Shown piece after piece: positions 25,426-35,853 of a DNA stretch of 64,000 nt. The stretch's first letter is position 1; every line of letters begins with the position of its first letter. Where the stretch lies: the NCBI RefSeq assembly GCF_003815535.1, contig NZ_RPFZ01000001.1, positions 1,302,001 through 1,366,000 of the forward strand. The letters are read 5' to 3'. The notes under the pieces were generated by a model. It was not told the DNA's origin and made no database searches. It worked only from the letters and a program-made list of their open reading frames with translations. Source of the stretch: Aurantiacibacter spongiae. Its GTDB lineage: Bacteria; Pseudomonadota; Alphaproteobacteria; Sphingomonadales; Sphingomonadaceae. The position numbers and the translations under genes were made by a program.

Positions 25426-25512
25426 TCTGGGCACCGACCGCGTTTTCGGGGACTTACGTTTGTTAAGCCTCCGCCCAGGGGGCGGGGTGCGCCCAAAAAT
25501 CGGGCAGGCTGC

Positions 25513-26211
25513 CTATCGAACGGGCAGCAGTTCCAGTTCCGCCCGGATCGGAAGATGATCCGACGCCATGCGCAGCCGCGCGTCGCTCGGCACCTGCGTG
25601 CGATGGGCATGCCAGTGGGGGGAATGCATCAGCCGGTCGAGCGCCAGCGCCGGGCGGCGGGCGGGAAAGCTGGGGCCGGGCGTGAGGATGGACCAGTAAT
25701 CGGCCAGTCCCTTCAATTCCCCGCGCGGGCGGCCCCAGGCGTTGCAATCGCCCATCATCACCGCCGGCAGATCGGTATCGCGCGCCCCCTCGCACAGCGT
25801 CGCGAATTGCCGCCGCCGCCGCAGGCCCGACAGGTCGAGATGCATGGCGGTGACGCAGAAGCGGGTGGAGCCGTGCGTGACCGTCGCGCGCAGGGCACCG
25901 CGCGGTTCCAGCGCCGGCAGGTCGATCGGCTCGACATGGTCGATGGCGATGCCATCACGCACGAGAATGGCGTTGCCGTGCCAGCCCATGCTCGCCTGCT
26001 TCGTGCCCACCGCGGCAACCTGCCAGCCCCGGCGGTGGAGATCGCCCTCGTCGAGCACGGCCCGGCGCGAGCCGAGGCGCAGATCGACTTCCTGCAGGGC
26101 GACGATATCGGCGCCCAGATCGTCCACCGCGGCCATGATGCGCGCCGGATCGCGGCGTCGGTCGGCCCCGATGCCCTTGTGGATGTTGTAGCTGGCGAAG
26201 GTCAGCCGCAT
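25513..26211 (-). CDS. Endonuclease/exonuclease/phosphatase-family protein
   Basis: A 232-residue metal-dependent hydrolase of the EEP fold. Its catalytic motifs are in order: SYNIHKGIG (Asn9), ALQEVDLRL (Glu41), MHLDLSG, MMGDCNAWG and ASDHLPI near the C-terminus (Asp-His). No signal peptide is seen. Substrates in this fold range from DNA to phospholipids and inositol phosphates, and sequence alone does not choose. It is adjacent to the pyridoxamine-oxidase-like gene on the same strand, seven bases apart, so they may be co-transcribed. Confidence 0.85.
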   Translation of the reverse strand: MRLTFASYNIHKGIGADRRRDPARIMAAVDDLGADIVALQEVDLRLGSRRAVLDEGDLHRRGWQVAAVGTKQASMGWHGNAILVRDGIAIDHVEPIDLPALEPRGALRATVTHGSTRFCVTAMHLDLSGLRRRRQFATLCEGARDTDLPAVMMGDCNAWGRPRGELKGLADYWSILTPGPSFPARRPALALDRLMHSPHWHAHRTQVPSDARLRMASDHLPIRAELELLPVR

Positions 26212-26218
26212 GGCTGGT

Positions 26219-26809
26219 TCAGCGCGCGAAGTGGTCCGGCAGTTCCCCGGCGATGTAGCGTTCGCTCGGCCGGGCGGGCAGTCCGTCGATGCTGCGCGTG
26301 CGCGTGGCCGCCTTTTTCGCCCATTCGTCCGGATCGGCCTGCGCGTGGTAGCGCACCAGCGTCGCGCGTTCGTGATCGAGCGTCATCACCGGCACGCCCC
26401 AGCCGCATGAGGTCTGCACGCTGTCCACCGCGATGTCGAAGATCTGCCGCGTGCCGGGCAACAGGTCGAAATGCCGCGCCAGCCCGTCCCAGCCCTCGTC
26501 CTGCGGCAACACCGGCGCCGCGCGCCCGTAGATGCGCAGGATCAGCGCCGGCTGCCGGAAGTTGCAGAACATGACGGTGATGCGCCCGTCCGCAAGCAGG
26601 TGGGCGTTGGTCTCGTTGCCCGATCCGCCGAGGTCGAGATAGGCCACGCGCGAAGGCGACAGGATGCGGAAGCTATCATACCCCTTGGGGCTGAGGTTGA
26701 TCCGCGCATCCGGCGCCGCCGTCGCGACGAAGAACACGGGCTGGCCCTCGATCATGGCGATATGGTCGGGCGTCAGCGTAGCGGTGAAATCGGCCATGAC
26801 CGCGATCAT
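26219..26809 (-). CDS. Pyridoxamine 5'-phosphate oxidase-like flavoprotein
   Basis: A 196-residue protein with the split-barrel FMN-binding fold: FFVATAAPDARINLSPKGYDSFRIL, then RVAYLDLGGSGNETNAHLLADGRITVMFCNF. The C-terminal half has CGWGVPVMTLDHERATLVRY. These traits fit the PPOx family of stand-alone general stress or heme-utilisation-type proteins, not PdxH itself. An alternative ATG lies four codons in (26797). The roughly 200 bases upstream before prfC contain no gene. Confidence 0.8.
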   Translation of the reverse strand: MIAVMADFTATLTPDHIAMIEGQPVFFVATAAPDARINLSPKGYDSFRILSPSRVAYLDLGGSGNETNAHLLADGRITVMFCNFRQPALILRIYGRAAPVLPQDEGWDGLARHFDLLPGTRQIFDIAVDSVQTSCGWGVPVMTLDHERATLVRYHAQADPDEWAKKAATRTRSIDGLPARPSERYIAGELPDHFAR

Positions 26810-27016
26810 ACAACCGCGCCGCGGACTTTCCTACAGCTCCCGGTGCGTGGTGGGGCCGTGGTATCGCCCCCGCCCCCGTGGCGGGCGGCAGGGGTGAGGG
26901 CGCGTTTTTGGCGGCGCACACCTGTCACCTTCGCGAATCGCGGTCAACCTATTGAAACCAGGAGGTAAAAGACGAAAATTTGCGCTTGACGGGATGTCAG
27001 CTTCGTCAACTTCGCG

Positions 27017-28591
27017 TCACCGCTCCTTGGTTGCGGAGAATGTCAGCTTTGGATTCTTCTCTTCCTGATAGCCGACGTCCCACCCGCTTTTCGCCATGAA
27101 CACGAGGTCGCCGTCGCGGTCGCGCGCCAGGTTGGCCTGGTTGAACCGTTCGAATTCGCGCAGGTCTTCCTCGCTTCCCGCCAGCCAGCGGGCGGTGGCG
27201 AACGGCGAATCCTCTAGCGAGGCATCGACCTTGTACTCGGCCGAAAGGCGGGAGATCAGCACGTCGAGCTGCAACTGCCCGACCACGCCGATGATACTCT
27301 GCGCGCCGAGTTCGGGATAGAATACCTGGATCACCCCTTCTTCGGAAAGGTCGTCCAGCGCCTTTCTGAGCTGCTTGGTCTTGGTCGGATCCTTCAGCCT
27401 GACGCGGCGCAGGATCTCGGGGGCGAAATTGGGCAGGCCGGTAAAGCGCACCTCGTCCTTCTCGCTCAGCGTGTCCCCCACGCGCAGCGTGCCGTGATTG
27501 GGAATGCCGATGATGTCGCCCGGCTGCGCGGTATCGGCGATCTCGCGGTCCTGCGCGAAGAACAGGATCGGCGAATGCACGGCGATGGGCTTGCCGAGGC
27601 CCGACGGCGTCAGCTTCATGCCGCGCCGGAAGGTGCCCGACACCTGCCGCATGAAGGCGATCCGGTCGCGGTGATTGGGGTCCATGTTGGCCTGGACCTT
27701 GAAGATGAAGCCCGTCACCTCGTCGCGTTCGGGGCTGACCTCGCCGTCGCCTGCGGGCTGCGGGCGCGGCGGCGGGGCGTGCCGGGCGATGGCGTCGATG
27801 ATGGCCTCCACGCCGAACTCCTTGAGCGCGGAGCCGAAGAAGACGGGCGTCAGGTCGCCATTGCGATAGGCCTCGAAATCGAACGGGGCGTAGCCCTCAC
27901 GCGCCAGCAGGCCTTCCTCGGCGACGCGGGCGACACCGTCGGCGGAAAGGTGGTCGGCAAGCTTCGGATCGCCCGGGCCGGCAAGTTTCACTGTCTTGCC
28001 GCGAAACGCCTTGTCGTCGCCTTCGGGCAGATAGAGCTCGTCCTGTTCGAAGTCGTAGACGCCCTCGAACAGACCGCCCATGCCGACCGGCCAGCTCATC
28101 GGCGAGACGTCGAGCGCCAGCTTGTCGGCGATCTCGTCGAGCAGTTCGAAGGGATCGCGCCCCTCGCGGTCGATCTTGTTGATGAGGGTGATGATGGGGA
28201 CCGACCGCAGGCGGCAGACCTCGAACAGCTTGAGCGTCTGCGGCTCGATACCGGCGGCGGCGTCGAGCACCATGATCGCCGAATCGACCGCGGTCAGCGT
28301 GCGGTAGGTGTCTTCGGAAAAGTCCTCGTGCCCCGGCGTATCGAGCAGGTTGAAGGTGATCGTCTCGCCGTCATACGCCTTCTCGAACGTCATCACCGAG
28401 CTGGTGACGGAGATGCCGCGCTGCTGCTCGATCTTCATCCAGTCGGACCGCGCCCGCCGCGCCGCCCCTCGCGCCTTGACCTCGCCCGCCATGTGGATCG
28501 CGCCGCCCTGCAGCAGCAGCTTCTCGGTCAGCGTGGTCTTGCCCGCGTCGGGGTGCGAGATAATGGCGAAGGTGCGGCGATTGGATGGCAT
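27017..28591 (-). CDS. prfC: Peptide chain release factor 3
   Basis: A 524-residue translational GTPase that recycles RF1/RF2 after termination. G1 is SHPDAGKTTLTE (12-23), G3 is DTPGHEDFSEDTYR, and G4 is NKIDREGRDPFELLDEI. The RF3-specific domains II and III follow (AQPGDIIGIPNHGTLRVGDTL). Full length. It lies 69 bases downstream of pheT on the same strand; whether they share a transcript is not clear. Confidence 0.96.
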   Translation of the reverse strand: MPSNRRTFAIISHPDAGKTTLTEKLLLQGGAIHMAGEVKARGAARRARSDWMKIEQQRGISVTSSVMTFEKAYDGETITFNLLDTPGHEDFSEDTYRTLTAVDSAIMVLDAAAGIEPQTLKLFEVCRLRSVPIITLINKIDREGRDPFELLDEIADKLALDVSPMSWPVGMGGLFEGVYDFEQDELYLPEGDDKAFRGKTVKLAGPGDPKLADHLSADGVARVAEEGLLAREGYAPFDFEAYRNGDLTPVFFGSALKEFGVEAIIDAIARHAPPPRPQPAGDGEVSPERDEVTGFIFKVQANMDPNHRDRIAFMRQVSGTFRRGMKLTPSGLGKPIAVHSPILFFAQDREIADTAQPGDIIGIPNHGTLRVGDTLSEKDEVRFTGLPNFAPEILRRVRLKDPTKTKQLRKALDDLSEEGVIQVFYPELGAQSIIGVVGQLQLDVLISRLSAEYKVDASLEDSPFATARWLAGSEEDLREFERFNQANLARDRDGDLVFMAKSGWDVGYQEEKNPKLTFSATKER

Positions 28592-28660
28592 GGTGGCGCG
28601 CCGCTACCAGCAGCCCGCCACTTTTGCCAGCGCCAGCAGGGGCGCGCACCGACCTGGCGG

Positions 28661-31057
28661 TCAGCCGCGCAACTGGGCGCCGAGTTTTGCCGCCGCGCCC
28701 ACGACCTTGTCCGAAATCGCCTTGAGGTCGGCATCCCGGAAGCTCGTCTCACCCGGTTGCAGCGTCACTTCCACGGCGAGCGACTTGTACCCCTCGGGCA
28801 CGCCGGCGCCGGCGAAGACATCGAATATGCGAGCATCGACGACATGGACCTTGTCCGCTCCGCGCACCGCCTTGACGAGATCGCCGGCAGGCAGGTCAGC
28901 GGGAACGAGGAAGGCGAAGTCGCGCGTTACCGGCTGGAGAACCGGGGGCAGGAAAGCCGGCCGTGCGAAAGAGCCGCCGCCCTTCTTCGCGGGCACGGCA
29001 TCGAGGAACATCTCGACCGCCACGGCCGGACCGTCGAGGCCGAACGCCGCCAGCGTGGAGGGGTGCAGGGCGCCGAAGCGGGCAAGGATCTTCTTCGGGC
29101 CGAGCCGCAGCGTTGCGGACCGGCCGGGATGAAATTGCGGCCCCGCCTCGCCCATGACCATCAGGTTGGCGACCGGCGCACCGGCCTCTTCCAGCAAGGC
29201 CATCGCCTCTGCCTTGGCATCGAACGCATCGACGCCCCGCGCCTTGCCGCCAACCCAGCCGCGTGCGTCCCGCTCGCCCGCCAGCAGCACGGCCAGGGTC
29301 GTGCGCTCGTCGCTGGCCCCGTCCGCCCCGCGCAGATAGCGGCGCCCGATCTCGAACAGCCGCGAGGACGCGGCGCCGCGGTCGGCATTGCGTTTGGCCG
29401 CCGACAGCAGGCCGGGTATGAGCGAGGGGCGCATGGCCTTCATGTCCTCGCTGATGGGGTTGTCGAGCAGCCACAGATCTTCACCTTCCGGCGCGAAATG
29501 CCGCGCCTCGGCCACTGGCAGGAACGACCAGGTGATCGCCTCGTGCAAACCCCGCGCGGCGGCCGCCCGGCGCAGGCGCCGTTCCATTGCCTGTTGGGGG
29601 GTGGCGGTTGGCCTCGCAACGCCGTCGCGGCGCGGCAAGGCAACGCTCTCCACCCGGTCCAGGCCATGGATCCGGACCACTTCCTCGACCAGATCCGCCG
29701 GTCCCTCGATGTCGTGCCGGCGCGGGGGACACGTCACCTTCCAGTCGCGCGACACGGAAAAATCGAGCGCTTCGAGGATGCGTTTCTGCTCCTCCGGCAC
29801 AACCCGGACGCCGCCCAGACGCTCGGTCAGAGCGGGGTCGAAGGCGATCACCTTCGGTTCTGTCGGGGGCGATCCGGCCCGCACCACTTCGGACGGCTCC
29901 CCCCCGCAGGTCTGCACGATGAGGTCGGTCAGCAATGCCAGTCCGTCATCCAGGAAGACCGGGTCGACGCCCCGTTCGAAACGGGTGCGCGCGTCGGTTG
30001 CAAGGCCCAGTTTCCGCCCCGACACGCCGATGGCCTCGGGGTCGAAATAGGCGATTTCGAGCAGCACGTCGGTCGTATCCGCCTGCACGCTCGACTGTTC
30101 GCCGCCCATGATCCCCGCGATATCGTGAACGCCGGCATCGTCGGCGATGACGGTCATGGTAGAGTCGAGGGTGTAGGTCTTCCCGTTCAGCGCCTCCACG
30201 CTCTCGCCATCCCGGGCCCGGCGGGCGACCATGCCTCCGCCAAGCTTCGCAAGATCGTAGACGTGGGCCGGGCGACCGGTCGCCAGCATCAGGTAGTTGG
30301 TGCAGTCGACCAGCGCGCTGATCGGCCGCTGACCGGCAGCAACCAGGCGTCGCTGCATCCATTCGGGACTCTCGCCGTTCGTCACGCCCGCTATCGAGCG
30401 CCCGTACCACGCGCTGCAATCGGCGCCCGGCTCGATGGCAATGGACATGGCGATCGGGCCGTTGCCGGTGATCCGGGGCACACTTGCCGGCCTGAACGTT
30501 CCGAGTCCTGACGCGGCGAGATCACGGGCGATACCCATGACACCCATGCAATCGGGGCGGTTCGGCGTAATGGCCACGTCGAAGATCGGCGAAGCGTCGT
30601 GGTAGTCGGCGAAGCTTTGTCCGATGGGCGCATCGGCGGGCAGTTCGATGATGCCGTCATGCGCCTCGCCCAGTTCGAGTTCGCGCACCGAACACATCAT
30701 TCCGTTCGATTCGATCCCGCGAATCGCGCTCTTGCGAAGCTGCATCCCGTTCGATGGCACCGTGGCGCCCGGCAGGCCGAGAACGCCTTTCATCCCCGCC
30801 CGCGCGTTGGGCGCGCCGCACACCACCGTCAACGGCTCGCCGCCATCGCCGGCATCGACGCTGAGCACCTGCAACCTGTCGGCATCGGGGTGCGGCGAGG
30901 CGGTCAGCACCGCGGCCACGCGGAAACCCTCGAGCTTCTCGGCCGGGTTCTCGATACCCTCCACCTCGATGCCGATGGCGTTGAGCCTGGCGGAAATCTC
31001 CTCGACCGTCGCGTCGGTGTCGAGGTAGTCGCGCAGCCATTCGAGCGAGAACTTCAT
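28661..31057 (-). CDS. pheT: Phenylalanyl-tRNA synthetase beta subunit
   Basis: A 798-residue subunit of the alpha2beta2 enzyme that charges tRNA-Phe. In order: an EMAP-II-like tRNA-binding domain ([29 protein letters not shown], about 40-150), a B3/B4 editing domain, B5 with [14 protein letters not shown], and the C-terminal ferredoxin-fold anticodon domain ([26 protein letters not shown]). Its start overlaps the pheS stop, so the subunits are translationally coupled. Confidence 0.96.
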   Translation of the reverse strand: MKFSLEWLRDYLDTDATVEEISARLNAIGIEVEGIENPAEKLEGFRVAAVLTASPHPDADRLQVLSVDAGDGGEPLTVVCGAPNARAGMKGVLGLPGATVPSNGMQLRKSAIRGIESNGMMCSVRELELGEAHDGIIELPADAPIGQSFADYHDASPIFDVAITPNRPDCMGVMGIARDLAASGLGTFRPASVPRITGNGPIAMSIAIEPGADCSAWYGRSIAGVTNGESPEWMQRRLVAAGQRPISALVDCTNYLMLATGRPAHVYDLAKLGGGMVARRARDGESVEALNGKTYTLDSTMTVIADDAGVHDIAGIMGGEQSSVQADTTDVLLEIAYFDPEAIGVSGRKLGLATDARTRFERGVDPVFLDDGLALLTDLIVQTCGGEPSEVVRAGSPPTEPKVIAFDPALTERLGGVRVVPEEQKRILEALDFSVSRDWKVTCPPRRHDIEGPADLVEEVVRIHGLDRVESVALPRRDGVARPTATPQQAMERRLRRAAAARGLHEAITWSFLPVAEARHFAPEGEDLWLLDNPISEDMKAMRPSLIPGLLSAAKRNADRGAASSRLFEIGRRYLRGADGASDERTTLAVLLAGERDARGWVGGKARGVDAFDAKAEAMALLEEAGAPVANLMVMGEAGPQFHPGRSATLRLGPKKILARFGALHPSTLAAFGLDGPAVAVEMFLDAVPAKKGGGSFARPAFLPPVLQPVTRDFAFLVPADLPAGDLVKAVRGADKVHVVDARIFDVFAGAGVPEGYKSLAVEVTLQPGETSFRDADLKAISDKVVGAAAKLGAQLRG

Positions 31058-32154
31058 GCCCGTGCCCCCACACCGGCGGACAAGGTCGGCTGGTCGAAGG
31101 CGGAAAAGCCGTAATGAGACAACCAGCGGGCATCGCCGTCAAAGAAGGCGCGGAGGTCGTCCATCCCGTATTTCAGCATCGCCAGCCGGTCGACGCCCAG
31201 CCCCCAGGCGAAGCCCTGCCAATCGTCGGGATCGAGCCCGGCGAACGCGATTACCCGGCGGTTGACCATGCCGCTGCCCAGCAGTTCCATCCACGCATGG
31301 CCCGGCGCGTCCCCGTTGCCGCCCAGCACGCGCCGGCCGTTGTCCCAGGCAAAGCCGACATCGACCTCCACGCTGGGTTCGGTGAAGGGAAAATAGGACG
31401 GCCGCAGCCGCAGCACGATGTCGTCGGTCTCGAAAAACGCCCCGAGGAAGGTTTCCAGCGTCCATTTGAGATGGCCGAGATGAATACCCCGGTCGATGAC
31501 CAATCCTTCCACCTGGTGGAACATCGGCGTATGCGTGGCGTCGCTGTCGGAGCGGTAGACGCGGCCCGGGGCAATGATTCGCAGCGGCGCGCCCTCGCGC
31601 ATCATCGTGCGAACCTGCACCGGCGAGGTATGGGTGCGCAGCAGCATCCTCCCGCCCTTGGGCGCCGCGTCCGGGAAGTAGAACGTATCGTGCATGGCGC
31701 GCGCCGGATGGCTTTCGGGCATGTTGAGCGCGGTAAAATTGTACCAGTCGTCCTCGATCTCCGGTCCGGTCGCGACGGTGAAGCCAAGATCGGCGAAGAT
31801 CTCCGCCAGCTCATCCATCACCTGGCTGACAGGATGGACACCGCCGCGACGGGCATCCGGCGCAGGCAGCGTCAGGTCCAGCGTTTCGGTCGCCAGCCGC
31901 CGCTCGAGTTCGGCGGCTTCCAGCTCTCCCTTGCGCGCGGCAATGGCGTCAGCCGTCGACTGGCGCAGCGCCTGGATGGCGGGCGCCCTTTCCTGTCGTT
32001 CCTCTGCGCTCATGCCCCCCAGCGTCTTGAGCAGCGCCGAAATACTGCCCTGCTTGCCCAGATATTCCACCCGCAACGCCTCCAGCGCTTCGAGATCGCC
32101 GGCACCGGCAATGCGTGCCTGCGCATCCGTGGCTGTTTGTTGGAGGTCCGACAT
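31054..32154 (-). CDS. pheS: Phenylalanyl-tRNA synthetase alpha subunit
   Basis: A 366-residue catalytic subunit. An N-terminal coiled-coil arm (about 1-95, [18 protein letters not shown]) is followed by the class II core: motif 2 around [20 protein letters not shown] and motif 3 near [26 protein letters not shown]. The conserved TSPVQVRTM is present. It forms a coupled pair with pheT. Upstream lies an AraC regulator instead of rplT. Confidence 0.96.
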   Translation of the reverse strand: MSDLQQTATDAQARIAGAGDLEALEALRVEYLGKQGSISALLKTLGGMSAEERQERAPAIQALRQSTADAIAARKGELEAAELERRLATETLDLTLPAPDARRGGVHPVSQVMDELAEIFADLGFTVATGPEIEDDWYNFTALNMPESHPARAMHDTFYFPDAAPKGGRMLLRTHTSPVQVRTMMREGAPLRIIAPGRVYRSDSDATHTPMFHQVEGLVIDRGIHLGHLKWTLETFLGAFFETDDIVLRLRPSYFPFTEPSVEVDVGFAWDNGRRVLGGNGDAPGHAWMELLGSGMVNRRVIAFAGLDPDDWQGFAWGLGVDRLAMLKYGMDDLRAFFDGDARWLSHYGFSAFDQPTLSAGVGARA

Positions 32155-32208
32155 GTCCGCTACCGCTATCCTGTGGGGTCGACCCGTACGGCCGACGAGG
32201 TCGCCGCG

Positions 32209-33189
32209 TTAGCGCCGCGAGCGCCTTTGCCCAACCCCCTTAATCGCCCCTGCCGCCCTGGCCCCGCGATCCATGGGGGTCCAGCCGGTATCGGCCGGGC
32301 CGGGTGCGGGAATGACGGGCACGCCGCCCGGTTCGGGAACCGCTCCCTGATCGGCGAGCCGCTGGGCAATGATGCGGGCGAGAATGGGGTGGTCCATCTC
32401 GACATATTCGCTCGGCGACATATCCATGAACTTGCGAAAATCGCGCACGAAATGCGCCTGGTCGCAATATTGCGGGTCGATCGCCTTGCTCCAGTTGGAG
32501 GATAGCTCGAATGTGAAGCGCCCGACGCTTCGCAGGAAGCGCTGGCGGCGCAGGAGAAGCTTGGGCGAGTAGCCGAAATAGCGCGAGCACAGGCGCTCCA
32601 CGGTCCGGCGGCTTACACCCACGCGCTCGCACAGCATGGTGACGTCCGCCACTTCGGGATCGGAGAGGGCGGCGATGCACGCTTCTATCTGGTCTTCCGC
32701 CGGATTGGGTTCGGGCAGGTTGTCGACCAGGAACCGGTCGATTGCTGCGGCCCCTTCATCCGGGTCGTCCGGGTGGTTGCGCGCGATGCGCAGGAGCGGC
32801 CTGAAGAAGGCAAACGCGTCGTGCACATTCCCGTTGACGATCTCGTCGTTCACGTCCGACGCCTGCGCGTCGAGGAACCGCGCCCAGCCGACCGGTCGCA
32901 TCCCGAGACCCCAGGTTCGCGTATCCTTCAGCTGGAAGCGAATCGCCCGACTCGTCGGACCGCTGCACACGAAAGGCCAGCGCTCGCGTATCGGATCGGG
33001 GACGACGGCCGCGTGCGGCGGCTCTCCCGCCGCGGTAAAGCGCATCGCGGCCCATTCGGGGAGAAGGTAATCCTCTACCGGATCACCATCGGTATGGGAA
33101 ACCGTGAAAAAATAAAGCGCCGTGAAGAAAGGGGCCACCGCCTCCGACAAGCGGTAGTAGCGAACGCCGATTTGTGCGACCTGCCCCAT
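32209..33189 (-). CDS. AraC-family transcriptional regulator
   Basis: A 326-residue regulator. The N-terminal part (about 1-170) is an effector or dimer region without a recognised cupin signature. The C-terminal HTH runs about 175-275, with DVTMLCERVGVSRRTVERLCSRYFGYSPKLLLRRQRF and FVRDFRKFMDMSPSEYVE as the two helix-turn-helix halves. A Pro/Gly-rich C-terminal tail follows. It lies between the rpmI-rplT unit and pheST on the same strand, 54 bases before pheS. Its target is unknown. It might have its own promoter in 33190-33326. Confidence 0.88.
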   Translation of the reverse strand: MGQVAQIGVRYYRLSEAVAPFFTALYFFTVSHTDGDPVEDYLLPEWAAMRFTAAGEPPHAAVVPDPIRERWPFVCSGPTSRAIRFQLKDTRTWGLGMRPVGWARFLDAQASDVNDEIVNGNVHDAFAFFRPLLRIARNHPDDPDEGAAAIDRFLVDNLPEPNPAEDQIEACIAALSDPEVADVTMLCERVGVSRRTVERLCSRYFGYSPKLLLRRQRFLRSVGRFTFELSSNWSKAIDPQYCDQAHFVRDFRKFMDMSPSEYVEMDHPILARIIAQRLADQGAVPEPGGVPVIPAPGPADTGWTPMDRGARAAGAIKGVGQRRSRR

Positions 33190-33326
33190 GTCCTGTTGCT
33201 TCCGTTCGAAGCAGCGCCGGATTGCCCCCTACAATCCTGCTCCACACGACTTCTTATACTCAGGGCAATACCACAACTGGTGCAATTCTCAACGGAAACG
33301 GGAAAGATGGGTCCGATCTGGATACG

Positions 33327-33362
33327 AAAAGGGTGCGGGCGGCCCTGGCCACCCGCACCCTT
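33327..33362 (-). terminator. Intrinsic terminator of rpmI-rplT
   Basis: GGGTGCGGG at 33331-33339 pairs with CCCGCACCC at 33352-33360, extended by AA/TT, around a 12-base loop. On the minus strand it is followed by UUUU (33327-33330). It lies about 60 bases after the rplT stop and cuts the ribosomal protein unit off from the AraC gene and pheST. Confidence 0.85.
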
Positions 33363-33420
33363 CGAGATGTCGTTGCGTCGTTTCCGGCGCGGTCCGCCGC
33401 AAAGCGGCCGGGTCTTGCGA

Positions 33421-33780
33421 TCAGGCCGGAAGAGCCTGCTTCGCCTGCTTGATGATCGCGCCGAAGGCTGCGCCCTCGTTCATCGCCAGATCGGCCATCA
33501 CCTTGCGGTCGAGCTCGATGCCGGCGAGCTTCACGCCGTGCATGAACTGCGAATAGGTCAGCCCTTCCTCTCTCACCGCTGCGTTGATCCGCTGGATCCA
33601 CAGCGCGCGGAAATTGCGCTTTTTCACCTTGCGGTCGCGATAGGCGTACTGGCCGGCCTTCTCGACCGCCTGGCGGGCGACGCGAATGGTATTCTTGCGA
33701 CGACCGCGATAGCCCTTGGCCTGGTCGAGTAGTCGCTTGTGCTTGGTGCGGGTGGTCACACCGCGTTTGATGCGAGGCAT
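33421..33780 (-). CDS. rplT: 50S ribosomal protein L20
   Basis: A 119-residue ribosomal protein that binds 23S rRNA early in 50S assembly. [30 protein letters not shown] and [25 protein letters not shown] are strict L20 signatures. Its start is 42 bases after rpmI. L20 commonly represses its own operon in other bacteria; no such RNA element is evident here. Confidence 0.98.
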   Translation of the reverse strand: MPRIKRGVTTRTKHKRLLDQAKGYRGRRKNTIRVARQAVEKAGQYAYRDRKVKKRNFRALWIQRINAAVREEGLTYSQFMHGVKLAGIELDRKVMADLAMNEGAAFGAIIKQAKQALPA

Positions 33781-33822
33781 TGTCTAACTCCTGAATTGAA
33801 ACGGTCGGGGAGCGCGGAAGGC

Positions 33823-34026
33823 TCAACCCAGGCCGTAGGGCGCCCACTTCTTCACCGCGGCCCAGTCGGCCTTGGCGAGAACGGTGGTGCCGCGATTCTG
33901 GCGGATATACTTCGCACTGTGGCTGATCAGGCGGTGGCGCTTGCCGGCGACCCCGTGCTTGACCTTGCCGCTGGCGGTGATCTTGAAGCGCTTCTTCACA
34001 CCGCTCTTGGTCTTCAGCTTGGGCAT
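33823..34026 (-). CDS. rpmI: 50S ribosomal protein L35
   Basis: A 67-residue ribosomal protein. The sequence [22 protein letters not shown] and [20 protein letters not shown] are typical L35. The ATG at 34026 has AAGGAG just upstream; the frame extends 23 codons further but without a good site. It is the first gene of rpmI-rplT. The usual infC is not upstream in this window; an SDR gene on the other strand is. Confidence 0.97.
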   Translation of the reverse strand: MPKLKTKSGVKKRFKITASGKVKHGVAGKRHRLISHSAKYIRQNRGTTVLAKADWAAVKKWAPYGLG

Positions 34027-34293
34027 TTTCGTCTCCTTCGTCAGGGACACGTCCTTGCCAGCCCTGGCAGCCCTTTCGGCCAGACCGGCAGTCATTCACG
34101 TGTCGGTGAAGGGTGCGCATTTAGCGTTTCGGGCCGGGAATGCAAGGTCTCTCCGCGGGACGATTGCCCGCCCGCACCGCGGGGGATAGGCGCCCGACCC
34201 GGTGCCTTCTTTCGCTCGGCAAGTCCATGCGGGAACGCTGCGCGCGATTCGGCCATTGCCAACACCGATATCCCAAGGCCCGGAGATCCCGAC

Positions 34294-35043
34294 ATGCCCC
34301 GCTTCACCGACCACGCCTTCCTCATCACCGGCGCCACATCGGGTATTGGCAGGGCGACCGCCCGGCTCCTGACCGACGAGGGCGCGCGCGTCCTCGGCAC
34401 CGGTCACGACGAAAGCCACCTGGACGAGGCCCGCGGCGACGTCCCCGATGTCGAGTTCATCGCCAACGACGCCGCCGACCCTGATTGCGCGACGGATCTC
34501 GCCAACGCTGCGCGGGAGTTCGCTCCCGCCGGCCTCGACGACGTCTTCCTCAACGCCGGCATCGGCACCTTCGCGGGAATGGCGGACCTGTCGCTGGACG
34601 AGCTGGAGCGCCTCTACGCGGTCGATCTAAGAGCGCCGTTCCTGCAAAGTCGCGCTCTCGGGCCATGCCTGAAGGACGGTGGCAAGATGCTGCTGATCGG
34701 GTCGGGCAGCGTGGGCGGAGGGCGGACCGATCTTGCCGCCTACTCGATGATGAAGGCGGGGGTACGCCAGCTGGTTCGCTCGCTCGCCACGCACTACGCT
34801 TCGCGCGGAATATGCGTCAATGCGGTGACCCCCGGCGCCACTGCGACCGGCTTTCACGAAAAAGGCGGAATGAGCGACGACGAGATCGAAAAGTACCATG
34901 CGAAGATGGCCGAGGCGATCCCCCTCGGCCGGATGGGAGAGCCCGGGGACGTTGCCCGGGCCGCTGCCTTCCTGCTGTCGGATCACGCCGACTACATCAC
35001 CGGAACCGAACTGCGTGTCGATGGCGGACTGACGATGGCGTAG
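34294..35043 (+). CDS. Short-chain dehydrogenase/reductase
   Basis: A 249-residue classical SDR. The cofactor motif is TGATSGIG (12-19). The NAG motif is NAGIGTFAG. The catalytic residues are the Ser in IGSGSVGGG and Tyr/Lys in YSMMKAG. The C-terminus has LLSDHADYITGTELRVDGGLTMA, common in 3-oxoacyl-ACP-reductase-like SDRs. The substrate is unknown. The ATG at 34294 fits the family start; the longer frame upstream does not. It stands alone, divergent from rpmI and convergent with the hisN-like gene. Confidence 0.87.
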   Translation: MPRFTDHAFLITGATSGIGRATARLLTDEGARVLGTGHDESHLDEARGDVPDVEFIANDAADPDCATDLANAAREFAPAGLDDVFLNAGIGTFAGMADLSLDELERLYAVDLRAPFLQSRALGPCLKDGGKMLLIGSGSVGGGRTDLAAYSMMKAGVRQLVRSLATHYASRGICVNAVTPGATATGFHEKGGMSDDEIEKYHAKMAEAIPLGRMGEPGDVARAAAFLLSDHADYITGTELRVDGGLTMA

Positions 35044-35063
35044 CTGGTCGGGGGAGGCAGAAC

Positions 35064-35840
35064 CTAACTCCCCAGCGCCTCCAGCGCGTCCTCCAGCCTT
35101 GCGGGATCGCCCAGTGCCAGCACGGTGCCATCGCTACCGGCATGAAGCGGCTCTCCAGACCAGTCGCACATCAGACCGCCAGCACCCTCCACCACGGGTA
35201 CGAGGGCGGCGAAGTCGTGAAGCTTGAGGTTCGCCTCGCACACCACGTCGATGAAACCCGAGGCGAGGCAGGCGTAGTTGTAGCAGTCGCCACCCATGAC
35301 CATCCTCCTGTGGTCGGTCTTCGCCGCAAGCGCCATGAAGGCATCGCCTTCGGCCTGGCTGAAATAGTGCGGCCCGCTGGTGGCGATGCTGGCGGTCGAA
35401 AGGTCGCGGCACTGGCGGGTCCGGACAGGGTCGCCATTGAAGACGGTCGCCTGCCCGGCCGTGCCCAACCAGCGTTCCTTCGTGATCGGTTGATCGATCA
35501 TGCCGAGTACCGGGAAGCCGTCCATGAGCAACGCGATCAGCGTCGCGAAGATAGGTCTTCCGGCAAGGAAAGCGGTGGTCCCGTCGATGGGGTCGAGCAC
35601 CCACTGCCTGCCGGTGACGCCGTCCTTCACCCCGAATTCCTCGCCGTGAATGCCGTCGCCCGAAAACTCCGCCTCGATCAGCCGCCGCATCGCCTCTTCC
35701 GCGGCGCGATCGGCGACGGTCACCGGCGAGGCGTCGGCCTTGACCTCGATCTCGACGCCCGAGCGGAACAGCGGCACGATCTCCGTTCGCGCGGCGTCCG
35801 CCAGTCGGTGCGCCAGCGCGATCTCCGCGGCGAGGTTCAC
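35064..35840 (-). CDS. hisN: Inositol-monophosphatase-family histidinol-phosphatase
   Basis: A 258-residue magnesium-dependent phosphatase. Metal motifs are GEEFG, WVLDPIDGTTAF (DPIDGT) and KLHDFAALVPVVEGAGG. The GDCYNYACLASGFIDVVCEA region resembles HisN histidinol-phosphatases rather than inositol phosphatases. In many alphaproteobacteria HisN performs the penultimate histidine step. Only a GTG start at 35840 fits, 13 bases after the prs stop; the frame is open upstream only as a shadow of prs. Substrate assignment is by resemblance. Confidence 0.78.
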   Translation of the reverse strand: MNLAAEIALAHRLADAARTEIVPLFRSGVEIEVKADASPVTVADRAAEEAMRRLIEAEFSGDGIHGEEFGVKDGVTGRQWVLDPIDGTTAFLAGRPIFATLIALLMDGFPVLGMIDQPITKERWLGTAGQATVFNGDPVRTRQCRDLSTASIATSGPHYFSQAEGDAFMALAAKTDHRRMVMGGDCYNYACLASGFIDVVCEANLKLHDFAALVPVVEGAGGLMCDWSGEPLHAGSDGTVLALGDPARLEDALEALGS

Positions 35841-35853
35841 AGGCTGGCGAGCA

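Noticed and set aside
25469-25486. Hairpin CCGCCC/GGGCGG as a terminator for the EEP-family gene
   Set aside because: The stem is short and no U-tract follows in either direction.
27494-30511. A 1005-residue plus-strand reading frame
   Set aside because: It is the antisense shadow of prfC and pheT, both of which have full catalytic motifs. High GC with third-position bias creates long open frames on the opposite strand.
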